A stretch of 64,000 nucleotides of DNA from Blastocladiella emersonii ATCC 22665 (Eukaryota > Blastocladiomycota > Blastocladiomycetes > Blastocladiales > Blastocladiaceae), in the NCBI GenBank assembly GCA_025594325.1, contig JANHCV010000010.1, forward strand, positions 1-64,000, written 5' to 3'. Shown here in pieces: positions 47,138 through 58,371 of this stretch; the stretch's first letter is position 1; every line of letters starts with the position of its first letter. The notes beneath the pieces were generated by a model that saw nothing but the letters and a program-made list of their open reading frames with translations, was not told the DNA's origin and ran no database searches. A program made the position numbers and the translations under genes.

Positions 47138-48583
47138 TCAGTTGGTGGCGGTCGGGACCACGGCCGAGGCGGTCGGCGCGCCGGCCCCGACGCCGTTGCG
47201 GGTGAGGGCGAGGGTCGCGGGCCACCCGAGCGTCGCGGCGAGGCTCAGGATGCGGCACCGCGCATGGAGGCGGTGCGCGAGGCGGACCGCGGCCGCAGCC
47301 GACTCGTCGTTGGCCGTCGCAGTCGCATCGGATCCCGTGGCGGCGGTCGGTTGCTGCTCGGCGGGCGACGGCGGCGCCGACCCGGGCCGCGCGACGGGGC
47401 TCTTGCCGCGGCCGAGAATCCCGCCGCTGCTACCGCTGTTGCGGCGGCGCAGGCTCGATGCCGTGGACCGCGACAGGCCGCGGAGCGAAGCGATAGCCGC
47501 GTCGACGGCGTCGCGCAGGAACTCGATCTCGGACCAGTCGCGGGCGTCGAGCGGGTGCAGGGCGAGCGGGGCGGCCGGGTCGATGATGGCGGAAGCGGAC
47601 GCGGGCGGGGTCGGGCGGCGCAGGGCGTTGAAGAAGGCGCGGCGCGGCGAGGTAGAGGCGGTGGCCGTCGCCGGCGAGGCCGGGTCGGCGGCGGCGGTCG
47701 CGACGGGCGTGACCGTGGTGGTGGGGCGCGAGCGCTCGGCGAGCAGGCGGGCCATGGCGTCGCGCGCGTCGGTGAGCAGGCGGTGGGCCTCGAACAGCTC
47801 GAGGACGGGGGCCGCCGGGTTGGCCGCGGTGGCGGGGGTGGTGGGGGTGTCCATGGCGTTGGGCGCGGGGCGCGGCGACTTTTTCTTCTCAGGCGACAGG
47901 GTGCGGGCGACGCGGCGCAGCGTGACGCCGAACGGCGAGCCGTGCGACTGCTGCGGCTTCTTGGTCGGGGAGGGAGGAGCGGCGGCGGCCGTGTCGAGGA
48001 GGGACGAAGAGGAGCCGTTGGCCGAGTCGGAGGCGGCCGCGTTCTCGCCGGGCGCGGGTGTCACGCCGGCCGCAGTCGCCGTGGCCGTTGCGGCATCGAG
48101 GTGCAGCTGGAGGGCATCGAGGGCGGACGCTGTGATGTTGGGTCAGCACTCGAGCGACGGAAAGAACGTGAGCGGAGCGAGCGTACCCAGCGCGTCGTCG
48201 CGGTCGTCGACAGGCTGCTCGCCCGCGGTCGCGACGGCGGCGATCAGGCCCTGGATAGCTGCGGCGGCGGCCGAGTGCTCGCTGGCGCGGCCGGCGGCGT
48301 GGTGCTCGAGGCGGCGGCCCATGGCGTCGCGCCAGTGCTCCTGGACGGCGCGCGCCGCGTCGTCGGGCGTAGTCGCGGCGTCGGTGCCGGCAGCGGTCAT
48401 GGCGAGGAGCGAGGCTAGCGAGGCCGCGGCGGGGCCCGTGTCAGCGTCGGAGCCCGGGATCAGCGAGTGCAGCTCGGCGAGGGCGGCCGTGACGGGGGCC
48501 GGGATGACCTTGGCCGCGACGAAGCCGCCGACGCGCTCGCCGGCAAACTTGGCGCAGCCCCAGATGGCGTCGGACGCGGTCAT
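47138..48583 (-). CDS. Uncharacterised protein, 462 residues
   Basis: Two exons, 48583-48187 and 48129-47138, with a 57-bp intron (GTACGC...ACAG); the phases match and the junction reads DDALASALDALQLHLD. I do not recognise a family. The N-terminus (ASDAIWGCAKFAGERVGGFV) begins about 130 residues of predicted helix rich in Ala and Leu; the middle has a Ser/Pro/Lys-rich stretch with SP sites (RTLSPEKKKSPRPAP), then more helix (LELFEAHRLLTDARDAMARL) and a final Ala-rich helix. No signal peptide, clear membrane segment or catalytic motif is visible. The start is the first ATG of the frame with protein-like sequence, close to the promoter motif at 48824. It converges on the NST1-like gene (145 bp between stops). 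Confidence 0.65.
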
Positions 48584-49109
48584 TGTGGCTAGGGAGGGGA
48601 GTGATGGGAAGGGTGATTGGCGGGGAGGGGCACGAGGGCGCGAGTGCGACGGATCGGGGTGCGAGTGCGAGGGCAGCCGAGTGCGGGCGGTGCGGGCGGC
48701 CTTTATACCCGGGTGCGAGTGTGTTGGGTTGCGTTGAGCGGTGGGGGCAGAGGAGGGGGAGAGCGGATTCGGCTGCGCGCGCCGTTTTTCACGCGGCCTC
48801 TCCCGCCGCGGTCCGCGTCGCGCGTCACGTCGCGTCGCGCCACTTGTTCCGGCCGCGTTCCTCTCCCTCCTTCCTTCCTCGCTCCGAGTGGCTCGGCTGC
48901 CCATGTGAAAAGACCTGCAACTGCCATCGCCCTCACTATCAATCGCTCGTGGCCACGGCCGCGGTCGGGCGCACGCCGCCGTGCCGTGGGGATCGCGCCG
49001 TGGCCACGTTTCCGCGCAACCGCGCCCACCCTATCGCTCGCCCACCACCATCGACTGAAGTGACTAGCTAGTATCAGTACTAATGTATATGTCTCCCCAC
49101 GGACCGCGC
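48584..49109. promoter_or_regulatory. Promoter of the uncharacterised gene and 3' flank of NOP14
   Basis: 526 bp with no gene. The 16-mer GTCACGTCGCGTCGCG at 48824-48839 lies about 240 bp upstream of the unknown gene's ATG and also occurs at 29039-29054. Confidence 0.4.
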
Positions 49110-52100
49110 TCACAGCTTGCGCCGCTTGCTCTCGCGCTTGAGCTTCTTGAGCTCGCCAATCTCGTCGCCGAGCCTGCCCTCGATGCGCCGCATCTTGGCC
49201 GCGTACTCGGCGTCCTTGCGCCGCTGCTCCTGCACCCGCACCGACGCCAGGAACTCGGCGTCGCGCCGCAGCTCGCGCAGCACGCCCCTGCGCTCCTGCT
49301 TGACCTGCGCCTTGAGCTTCTCCGTCTCGAGGTCCGCCGCCACCTTGCTGTCCTCGCCGTACTTGCGGTCCAGCGAGTAGTGCTCCTCGAACGCCGGCTC
49401 CGCCATGGCGATCCCGACCGCACGGTGCTTCTGGAGCTGCAGCGCGCGCCGCCGCTGGATCCCGCGCGCCACGTTGTCGCCCAGCACGTCCGCCAGCTGC
49501 TCGCGCGCCTCGTGCAGCAAAACGTGCATCGTTGCGGGCGCCGCCTCGGCCGGGGCCGCCGCCGACGACGACGACTTGGACGCCTTGCTGCGCTTGCCCT
49601 TCTTCTTGCCCTCGGCCTCAGCCTCGGCTTCGCCCACCGGTGTTGGCCCCGGCAGGCCCTTGAGCAGCGTCACCACCGGCGCGTACAGCTCGGGCACCGA
49701 CTCAAGCGTCGCGCCGTACAGCGCGTCGAGCTCGTTCAGCTGCCGCAGCGTTGCCATGAGGATCGACGAGTGCACCGCCGCCCCGCCCGCCGCCTTGCTC
49801 GTCGTCCCGAGCGGGAGCTTGCCGGGCGCCGCCGTCAGCGGGCCGGGCGCGAGCAGGTCCGTCGTCGGGAAGTGGCCCGCCGTGCTCGAAGAGTACGCCG
49901 ACACGAGCCGCACCAGGTAGTTGAACACCTCGGGCATCCACCGCTTGCTGTGCACCTGCGTCTCGATGCAGAACCCCGTCAGGAACAGGCCCGTCGCCGC
50001 ATCGCCCAGCGTCCGCGGCGGCCGCACCAGGTAGCTCGCCACCACCACCAGCAGCGGCGTGATCACCGCGTGGTAGAAGTCGGACACGGAGAACACGTTG
50101 CCGAGCACCTTGAAGCACAGCAGGTTCGCCACCGAAAAGTCGGTCGGCGCAGCCTGCTCGCTGCCCAGCAGCGACGCCAGCATGTCCGACGCCCACTGCG
50201 CCATGGCCTGCGGGAACGCCTTGGCCATGTCGGTCACCACCGGGTACAGCGTGTCGAACGCCGCGCGCACCTCGTGCGTCGTGCTCGCCTCGAGGTTCCA
50301 CATGTAGTTGAGCAGGAACCCGAGCGCCTTGCCCTGCCGCTCCTTGTTGCCGACCGCCAGCGACGGGTGGTACAGCTTGCGGAACCGCGTCATGAGCTCC
50401 GCCACCTGGTCGACCGACCGCCCCGCCATGAGGTGGTCGAAGTCGTCTTGCCGCTCGGGCGCCGCGAACGTGTACGGCAGCTCCTCCTTGGCCTTGAGCA
50501 TCATGGCCGTGCGCTCCTCCTCGGACATCTCAAACTTGCCGTCGCCGAGCTTGCCCGCAGACCGGCGCCGGCGCGCGCCCGCACCCTCGTCGTCGGACCA
50601 GATGTCGGACCCGTCGTCGTCCTCGTCCTCGTCGTCCGAGTCATCGACCTCGTCCGAGTCGGCCTCGAGCTGCGACCCGTCCTCGTCCGAGTCCTCCTCC
50701 TCGTCGTCATCCGTTTCCTCCTCGTCGCTGTCGGACATCTCGGACGCCTTGCGCTTCTTGACGAAGATGGACGCGCCGTTGACGAGCGAGCCGTCGGTGC
50801 CGTACGTGAGGGCCTGGGGCTCGCCGGCCGTGGCGTTGCCGAACCGGTCGACGGCCACGTTGCCGTTGAGCTCGTCGTCGGACCAGATGTCGGACCCGTC
50901 GTCGTCCTCGTCCTCGTCGTCCGAGTCATCGACCTCGTCCGAGTCGGCCTCGAGCTGCGACCCGTCCTCGTCCGAGTCCTCCTCGTCGCTGTCGGACATC
51001 TCGGACGCCTTGCGCTTCTTGACGAAGATGGACGCGCCGTTGACGAGCGAGCCGTCGGTGCCGTACGTGAGGGCCTGGGGCTCGCCGGCCGTGGCGTTGC
51101 CGAACCGGTCGACGGCCACGTTGCCGTTGAGCTCGTCGTCGGACCCGAACTCGGGCTCGGCGCCCTCGGCCGCCTCCATCTCGCGGCGGCGGCGCTCGCG
51201 CTTGGCGCGGTACCCGCCGGCCTTGGGGCCCGCGGCGGCCTCGTCCTCGTCGTCGGACGCGATGCCGTTCATGCGGCGCATGCGGTCGCGCTCGAGCCGC
51301 TCGAGGCGCTCCTTCTCCTCGGCGGCGAGCTCCTCCTCGGTCTTGGTGCGGTCCGTGGGCTTGGCGCGCTTGTCGAAGCGCAGCTCGCGCACCATCGAGT
51401 CAAAATCGTCGGCCTCGGCGCGCGCGGCGGGCGCGGGCGCAGCGGCAGTAGCGGCGGCGGGGACGGCCTTCTTGTCGACGAGCAGGGCGCGGATGGCGTC
51501 AAACTCGTCGTCGAGCTCAATGCGCATGTCCTCGTTCTCCTCGCGCTCGCGCTGGCGCTCGGCCTTGTGCTGCTTGGACTTGGCCATGACCTCCTTCATA
51601 ACGTCGGCCTTGGACTTGTGCTTGTCGCCGCCGGCGTGGTTGCTGCCGCCGCCGAACATGGCCTCGGCGTAGTTGCGCGACAGGTTGCCGTTGTCCTCGT
51701 CGTCGGAGCCGTGCACGTCGTCGAACGAGTCGATCTCGTCAATGGACCGGCCCAAGTGGGTCAGGCCGCCGAGGTCGTTGGCGTCTTCGGCATCGCCGAG
51801 GTTGAAGGCGGACGCGCCCGATTTGCTGCTCCGAGCAGACGCGCGCTACACGTTTGGGAGGGCGGAGCAGGTCAGCAGCGTGTCGGATCGCGGTCACCAG
51901 TAAAACTAACGGACCTGCTTCTCGCGGGTCCAGCGGAGCATCATCTTCTCCTCCTCGGACATGTTTTTGTCGTGCTCGCCGATACGGCGGTCGACGACGC
52001 CGCCGGCGCGGTTGCGTGCGGCGAGCTCGCCGAGGATGGCGTCCTTGCGGATCTCAAGGCCGCGCTGGCGGGTGAGGCCGGGGCGGCCCTGGGCGCCCTT

Positions 52101-52349
52101 GATCTTGCGGCCGAGCACGTCGTGCTTGGTCTTGGTGACCTTGGCCTCGAAGGGGTTGTTGGAGCGGATCGAGCGCAGCACGGCGTCGGCGCGCTGGGCG
52201 AGGGCGCTCTGGCGCGGCTGGGCCGTCTTGGCGGCGGCCTTGCTCTTGCCGGCCTTGGCGCCGATCAGGCCGGCCGACTTGAGGTTGGCCTTGAGCCGCT
52301 TGAGCGTCGACCCGCCCGAGGCGCCGGGCCGGTTGGTTCCAGGCTTCAT
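49110..52349 (-). CDS. NOP14: NOP14 nucleolar protein, 40S ribosome biogenesis
   Basis: Two exons, 52349-51915 and 51845-49110, with a 69-bp intron (GTCCGT), give 1056 residues. The N-terminus has the NOP14 signature (RSNNPFEAKVTKTKHDVLGRK, then GLTRQRGLEIRKDAILGEL) and the junction leads to SAFNLGDAEDANDLGGLTH. Next come RNYAEAMFGGG, Lys/Glu-rich helices, a long Asp/Glu/Ser-rich region and the conserved Pfam-type NOP14 body with LPYTFAAPERQDDFDHLM and VGNKERQGKALGFLLNYMW. The C-terminus is basic (KKLKRESKRRKL). Nop14 is a nucleolar U3/90S pre-ribosome component required for 18S rRNA maturation. The protein is about 200 residues longer than usual, partly because an acidic block is tandemly duplicated (50596-51143). 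Confidence 0.93.
50596..51143 (-). repeat. In-frame tandem duplication inside NOP14 (285 and 261 bp units)
   Basis: Two nearly identical adjacent units encode DELNGNVAVDRFGNATAGEP through ASIFVKKRKASEMSDSDEE and the acidic run. The units begin at equivalent points spaced 261 bp (50860 and 51121) on one side and 285 bp (50596 and 50881) on the other; the difference is a 24-bp (8-codon, Glu/Thr/Asp) indel. Both keep the frame. Near-identity of synonymous sites suggests a recent event. Confidence 0.9.
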
Positions 52350-52695
52350 GGTAGTGTGCGATGCGTGTGGTGCGTAGCGTGGGTGGATGCCGCCTTCGTG
52401 GTCAATCCGTTGCCATGCAACACGTAATCGCGACCACAGCGGAGCGCGTGCAGCAGGCAGGGTGTCGTGTTTTCGCGGTCAGGTGGGGTCGGGTGACGCG
52501 TTGGCGGCGCCACGGGAGGTGCGTGCGGCCATGTGACGGCTCGGCACGGTCGTACGTCACGAGCGCGCGTCGTTCACCTCGCGTCCGCCGCCGCGCCGGC
52601 CGCTCAGCTCGCCCGGTCCCCCTAAACCACGACGCATCCGAGCAACACACGCATCTGCAACGCAACGCATCGAACCCCTCATCCCAGTCTACACC
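52350..52695. promoter_or_regulatory. Divergent promoter region (NOP14 / PUP3)
   Basis: 346 bp between divergent starts, with several TGACG/CGTCA cores (near 52494, 52533 and 52556). No gene is seen. Confidence 0.4.
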
Positions 52696-53528
52696 ATGGT
52701 ATCGACACCCACCCGCGGCGACCGATGGATCGGATCGGGCTCGAGGCCGGCGTGCTGACGCACCCCTCCCCTCCCCCGCGTCTAGTCGATTATGGCATAC
52801 AACGGAGCGTCGGTGGTGGCCATGAAGGGCAAGAACTGCGTGGCCATCGCCAGCGACCGCCGCTTCGGCGTGCAGGCGCTGACCGTGTCGTGCGACTTCC
52901 AGAAGATCTTCAAGGTCAACGACCGCCTCTTCTACGGGCTCGCCGGCCTCGGCACCGACGTGCAGACGCTGTCGGAGCGCTTCCGCTTCAAGTCCAACAT
53001 GTACAAGCTGCGCGAGGAGCGCGACCTGGAGCCCAAGACGTTCGCCCACATGGTGAGCTCGACGCTGTACGAGAAGCGCTTCGGGCCCTACTTTGTCGAG
53101 CCCGTGGTCGCCGGCCTCGACAAGAAGGGCGAGCCGTTCGTGTGCTCGACCGACCTGATTGGCTGCATCAACTTTGCCAAGGACTTTGTCGTGGCCGGCA
53201 CCGCGTCGCAGAACCTGTACGGCATGTGCGAGACCGTGTGGCGCGAGGACCTCGAGCCCGAGGAGCTGTTCGAGGCCGTGTCGCAGGCCCTGCTCAACGC
53301 CGTTGACCGCGACTGCTTGTCCGGCTGGGGCGCCGTCGTGCACATCATGTACGCTGCTTCTGGGGTGGCGGCCGCGTATCGGGCCGTGACTGACTGACAC
53401 GTTGCTCCGTGTAGCACGCCCGAGAAGATCATCACGCGGACGCTCAAGGGCCGCATGGTACGCACTGCTTACTCGCCGCACCCACCGAACAGCCCCTCAC
53501 TCGCCTCGCTCTCGCCGTGTAGGACTAG
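52696..53528 (+). CDS. PUP3: Proteasome subunit beta-3 (PSMB3/PUP3)
   Basis: Four exons: 52696-52698 (the ATG alone), 52786-53348, 53415-53457 and 53523-53528 (one codon plus stop), giving 204 residues. The one-codon first exon is supported because splicing gives [20 protein letters not shown], matching the MSIMSYNGG start of metazoan beta-3. The end, [15 protein letters not shown], likewise matches the family's TRTLKARMD. Internal landmarks are [55 protein letters not shown] and [10 protein letters not shown]. Beta-3 is a non-catalytic subunit of the 20S core: there is no propeptide Thr. If the first exon is not used, an in-frame ATG at 52792 would lose only three residues. It converges on MDM35 (97 bp between stops). 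Confidence 0.95.
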
Positions 53529-53625
53529 AGCACCGTGTCCATGCTGTCACGTCATCAATTGGAGTCTTTCTGTGTTCAATGGATTCACGCCCTCGTTTGT
53601 ATACCATCAGGATCCCCCTCGCTCC

Positions 53626-53999
53626 TCACTTGCTCGATGACGACGACGACGAGCTGAAGGGCGACGCAATCTCCTTTTGCGCCTCGGCCAGCATCTTGTC
53701 AATCTTCTTCTCCTTGACGGCGCCCTACGCTCGCCCGCTGAGTGTCAGTCCATGCTCGCGTTGACGCTGAACCCAACGCGCGCGCGTACCATCACACACT
53801 CGCGGTACCGCTGGAAGATCTCCTCGCACTCGGGCTTGGTCTCGCCCGAGAGGAACTTTTCCGTGTACCACTTGTTGAAGCAGTTATCGTACTCGTGCTT
53901 GAGCGGGGTGCACTCCTTGCCTGCAGCCGTGTCTCATCGCGACCCGTCAGCGATGCTCGGACCGGTCCCCGTGGCGTGAAGCGTACCGATGGACTCCAT
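53626..53999 (-). CDS. MDM35: MDM35/TRIAP1 twin CX9C mitochondrial intermembrane-space protein
   Basis: Three exons: 53999-53987 (13 nt), 53920-53790 and 53724-53626, introns 66 and 65 bp, both GTACGC, giving 80 residues. Splicing reads MESIGKECTPLKHEYDNC, then FNKWYTEKFLSGETKPECEE and IFQRYRECVM. The twin CX9C cysteines (C-x9-C in each helix) and the family's FNKWYTEKFL centre are intact, as in human TRIAP1 and yeast Mdm35. The C-terminal exon is Lys/Glu-rich and ends in a Ser run before the stop. Mdm35 pairs with Ups1/Ups2 (PRELI) proteins to move phosphatidic acid and phosphatidylserine between mitochondrial membranes. No presequence is expected; import depends on Mia40. Confidence 0.92.
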
Positions 54000-54113
54000 G
54001 GTGGATGTTGCAGCGAGTTGTTGCGCTGAAGAAGGGGCGATGGTGAGTGGAGAGGGAGCAATCGAGCATCTATTTCTTTCGCTCGGGACATCAACACGCG
54101 CGCGCGTCCGCCA

Positions 54114-55957
54114 TCACCGCGCGCCCGCCATCCTCGGCTCGCCGCCGGCCGCGTCCGCCTCGACGACGGCCGCCATCTCGAGCGTGAGCATATCGACGCG
54201 GAGCGCCGCGAGCACGTCGTCCTCGCTGTCGCTGTCGGTGTGCGGGTCGAGCACGCACAGCGGGAAGACGCCCTGCGCGCCCGTCGCGACGTCGACGCCC
54301 CACGCCCACGCGTCCGAGTACATGCGCGTGACGGCGACGCGCGCACCGCGACGCAGACTCACCTCGTCGTCGCGCGCCGCGTCGAACGCCACGCTGACGC
54401 GGCGCAGACCGCGGAGGACCGCCGTCGTTCCGCCCCGGTGCGCGCGCGCAGCGAGGTACCGCGGCAGCGTCGTTGTCACCGAGGGCGTTGGAGATAGCGG
54501 CGACAGGGCGGGGCTCGGGTCGACGGCAGCAGCAGATGAGAAGAAGTAGGAAGAGGTCGGCGACGTCGTTGGCGGCCGCACAATCGACCCGCCGACCGTC
54601 GAGTCGCGCCGCGACAGCGTGCGGTGGCTGAGCCGGGACAGCGGCGGGTCGCACTCGTCGTCGTACTCGTACTCGTCCTCCTGCTCGACGAGGTGCGGCA
54701 CCGCCATGAGCTGCTGCGCCGGCGGCAGCGACGCTCCGGGCGCGACCGCGACGCCGATCGCACGCGACATGAGCTGCGGCGTCCCGATGACGAGGGTCGT
54801 GTTGGACGAGGACGGGCGCGGGGATCTGGGGCCTGCGCCGGCCTGGTCGTGCGACAGGTTCTTGGCGTGGGCAGTAGTAGCCGACGGGACGCTGGCGTAC
54901 AGCGCGCTGCCGCTGCTGCCTCGCTTGCTGGCGCTCCCTGCGCCATCGTCACCGTCGCGTTGTGACGGGTGCGTCAGCGTCGTGCCCGACAGGGGCATCA
55001 CGGACGGCACCGCCGCCTCGCCCGCCGCCGCGCGGCGGTCGAGGCTCCCGAACCACCCGTGCGGGAACAGGAGCGAGTCACGGCGGTCGGACCCGTCGCC
55101 GCGGGACGGTGCTGCGCCGCTCGTGCGCCGCGAGTCGGTTCCAGCCGCCGCCGCCGTCTTTGCAGCAGCTGCTGCCGCTGCGCCGACGAGCGCCGCGCAC
55201 TCTGAAGACAGGCACGGAGGTGGCGGTGGCGCGGACGGATCGCCCGCACTGCCGCTGCCGGACTTGAGGGGATGGTGGGGGTGGCGGTTCGCGCGACGGG
55301 TGCGGCGGCGCCGGTGGAGGACGACGAGCGCGATCGAGCCGAGGAGTACGAGCACCGCGGCGCTCGCGCCCGTCGCGATCACGCCGATCTCGCTCGACGA
55401 CAGGCCGCCGCTGTCCGAGTCGGCGGACGTGAGCGACGGCACGGCCGAGGGTGCACCGACGTCGGTCTGCGTTGGCATGGGCGTCGCCAGCGGGTTGGTC
55501 GGCGGGGTTGCCGTCCCGCGAGCCGTCGCGCGGAGCGTTGCAGCGACGGGCGTCGGCGTCGTGCCGGGCTTCCACGGGTACTGCACGCCAATGTCGCGGC
55601 ACTTGCCCGCGGCCTCCCACGCGCGCCAGTCGCCCTGCGAGTCGACGCAGTACAGCGCCTCGGCCTGCTGCCGGTTGAGCGTCTTGCCGTCCTCGATGTA
55701 GATGCCGCCGGGCCGCGCCTCGATCGGCCCGCACGCGCCGTACTGCGAGCAGCACTAGATGCAGCGAGAACAGATCAGCGCCGTCTCCCACTACGGAAGC
55801 GCTCGGGCGAGGGGGGCCGTACCAGGCCGCGCGGACACGTCGAGTTGGGGTTCCGCGCGCCGCACAGCGGCTGCCCGTCGTCCGAGACGATCAGGCTGCC
55901 GGGTGCCGGCAGCCCGCGCGCGTCGCAGTCGCGGTCATCCTGCGTAACAGCGTTCAT
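54114..55957 (-). CDS. Paralogue A: hevein-like ectodomain, membrane segment, cytoplasmic SH3
   Basis: Two exons, 55957-55823 and 55754-54114, with a 68-bp GTACGG intron, give 591 residues; both exons keep phase 0. The N-terminal 100 residues have the hevein/CBM18 cysteine pattern: CGARNPNSTCPRG, then CCSQYGACG directly after the intron, then YC and a GDWRAWEAAGKC block. A Thr/Pro-rich stalk leads to a membrane helix at 168-191 (IGVIATGASAAVLVLLGSIA) followed by HRRRRTRR, so the N-terminus should face outside. The long cytoplasmic tail ends at about 498-547 in an SH3 domain: VSVAFDAARDDEVSLRRG, the WAWG tryptophan pair and GVFPLCVL. No signal peptide is visible; an upstream exon or reverse-anchor insertion is possible. 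Probably a wall/chitin sensor signalling through SH3, analogous in layout to fungal Fus1/Sho1-type proteins. Founder-like member of the array. Confidence 0.85.
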
Positions 55958-56213
55958 GGTGGGGTGGAGCAGAGTTTGGCGGGCGGAGAGAGAGGAAGGC
56001 GCGCGGGCGAGTGTCGTCGGTTTGGTCCGCCCGCTTTGGCAGGGCGTTCAACGCATGCGCGGCTCCCCCGATCACAGACGCCCTCCAAGGCGGATCACGC
56101 CAAAGATCATGTAGATCCCACCGCAGCCTGAAAAATTCTCCTCTTTGCCAACGCGTCCTGCCAGCTGGGTCGTCCACCTTACATTCGCGCCGTTCATGAC
56201 CACGTTACAAAGT

Positions 56214-56219
56214 TTTATT
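56214..56219 (-). terminator. Polyadenylation signal AATAAA of paralogue B
   Basis: AATAAA on the minus strand, 41 bp after the stop codon of paralogue B, in a locally AT-rich stretch. The position is usual for a eukaryotic polyadenylation signal. Confidence 0.5.
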
Positions 56220-56259
56220 CAAATCAGTTACAGCCTGCACCTCGCAACAGACGCGGTAC

Positions 56260-57947
56260 TCATTTGTACTCGAACATGACATGGACCGGCGCCCGCATTA
56301 CCCGGCCGCCGCCCAGCACCCTAACGGGTCGAGGCCGCAGCGCCTCGAGCAGTTGGAGGTCAACGGCCGTGAGCGGCGCCTCTCCGTCCGCAGCGCGAGG
56401 AGCTGACGCAGGATCAGAGGGTGCCACGGGCGCTGGGCGCGCAGCAGGCGCAAGGTTCGCTTCGGCGGGAGCTGCTGCGGCCGCCATCGCCGACGAGGAC
56501 GAAGCCGAGGAAGCGGAAGCGAACGCAGCGAGCGTGGCGTCGTCCTCCTTGAACAGCTGGACGAGCGTCTTGGGGTCCGACGCGATGAGCTTCGCCTTGG
56601 AGGAGCTCTCGACGAGCACCGCGCTTCTGCCGCCGCCCAGCGACGCAAGACTCGTGTAGAAGAGATCGAACGGCGAACTCTCACCCGCGGCCGTGGCAGC
56701 TGCAGGCGACGCGGGCGAGAACTGGTCGTCGAGCGGCGACAAGAGGCTGACCGGGACCACGACCACTTCCTGCGGCTGCTCGGACGGCGTGGTAGCCTGG
56801 GACTCGTTGCAGGTGAGCTCCACGTTAGTTTCGGCGTCCACCTGACGCTCGAGAACCGACGACTCGGAGATCTGCGACAGGGCGGCGTCGCGGGACCGAG
56901 CCGGATCGCGCGTCGATGCCAGCGGGGTGGCCGCGTCGGGACCGGACGGCACAACGCCGAGATGGATTGCGGGTGCCGTGACGATTGTATGGTTGACAAA
57001 CTGCCGGAGCGGGGGCAGATACAACGGCTGCTTCGCGTCGATGACCGGCGAACGGATGTTGAAGCTCCGCGGCAACGAAACCGCCTTTGGTCGCCGCGGC
57101 AAGGCGCCGTACAGCCGGCGCAGCGTCAAGGAGACGAAGCTCTCGTGAGGTTTGCCAGCCGCCGGCGATCCAGGGAGCTGTTCATCTTGGCTGGGCACCG
57201 CACGGACGCCTACAGGGCGTTGGCGGCGAGACGGATCAAGGCCACGAGAGCGCAGGAACATGCCCGCGGCCCCCACCGCAACGGCTGCGACGACTACAAG
57301 ACTGACGACTGCGATCGTCGAGAGGCCGCCGTTGTTTGGGGCGACGGTAACGACGCGATCACCAACGGCGCCGCCAGTGCTGGTCGTACCGCTGGTTCCA
57401 TAGTCGCCGCTCGATCCACCACCACCAAGTGCAGATCCGTTCGCGCCCGGCCGCAGCCCGGTACCCGAGCCCGCAAGCTTCGACGGCGGCCGCTCGCCGT
57501 TGGGCCACGGATACACGGCGCCGCCGAGCGCCGAGCACTTGCCCGCGGCAGTCCATCCACGCCAGTCGCCGGCGATCTTACCGGTACAGAACGCGGCCGT
57601 GGCGGCGGCCTTGGTGATGACGTTACCGGTCGTGTCGACATACTCGCCCGTGGCGCTAGCGACAGGTCCACACTGCCCGATCGCGCTGCAACGTCAGGAA
57701 GAAGTTAGCCGACTTCCAATTCTGCCACCGTTGACGCGTTCACGCGCACCTGCATCACTACAAACACGCGAAGCTGTCGTCAGCAAACGAGTCGGGCCAA
57801 TCGGTCTTAGGTCTGATGGCGCACCTGATCCTGAAGGCAAGTTACGGTCGCGTTGCAGATCGGGACGCCGTTTGCCCCGAACACGAGCTTCGTGGCAGGT
57901 TCCGGAAGCCCGGTCTGGTCGCACTGCTTCTGAGAGAAGCTTGCCAT
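56260..57947 (-). CDS. Paralogue B: membrane protein with degenerate hevein-like domain and truncated tail
   Basis: Exon 1 is 57947-57825 (ATGGCAAGC..., MASFSQKQCDQTGLPEPATK, homologous to paralogue D) and exon 2 is 57685-56260, about 516 residues. Unlike A and D the junction is not clean: the normal donor (CAG|GTGCGC) with the only usable acceptor (TTGCAG) shifts the frame; a GC donor two bases later would keep it. The CCS of the hevein core is missing, leaving AIGQCGP. The GDWRGWTAAGKCSALGGAV block, a membrane helix at about 164-186 and basic flank follow. The cytoplasmic tail has SLLSPLDDQFSPASPA and FDLFYTSLASL, both shared with paralogue C, and ends exactly at RPRPVRVLGGGRVMRAPVHV + MFEYK. 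Either decaying or spliced non-canonically. Confidence 0.7.
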
Positions 57948-58348
57948 GATGGGAAGGGGTGCGAATGTCGTGAATCGGGAGCGAGGGTCGAGTTTCACAT
58001 CGCGGCCGCGGTGAGCCCGTGTTGGCAGGTGCGGGAAGCCCGACCGCACGCACCGCAGGAATCACGTTTAGCACCGTATCGCAAAACAGGATGAGACAAT
58101 CATCCAGCCACTCGGGCTCTCCGTTGCAAACATGTTCAGGTCGGCTGTTGCGGGGCTCGTGGAAATGTCAAGTTGGCGAGCGGCATCAGCTGTCCATAGC
58201 AAGACGTTCAAGCTATCGCTCACTTCATTTTGCCATGTGAGGTGTCAGGGGAGCTGACGGCCGCGAGTTCGTCAAGGGTCGTGATCGGCGCGGTCACGCG
58301 GACGTGAGCAGCGCGTCCTCGCCTCGGCGCAGCCTCGCATCACGTGAT
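57948..58348. other. Spacer between paralogue B and the nested repeat
   Basis: 401 bp upstream of paralogue B, presumably its promoter. No gene or repeat was recognised. Confidence 0.35.
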
Positions 58349-58371
58349 ACGACTTAGACGTCTAAATTCGA

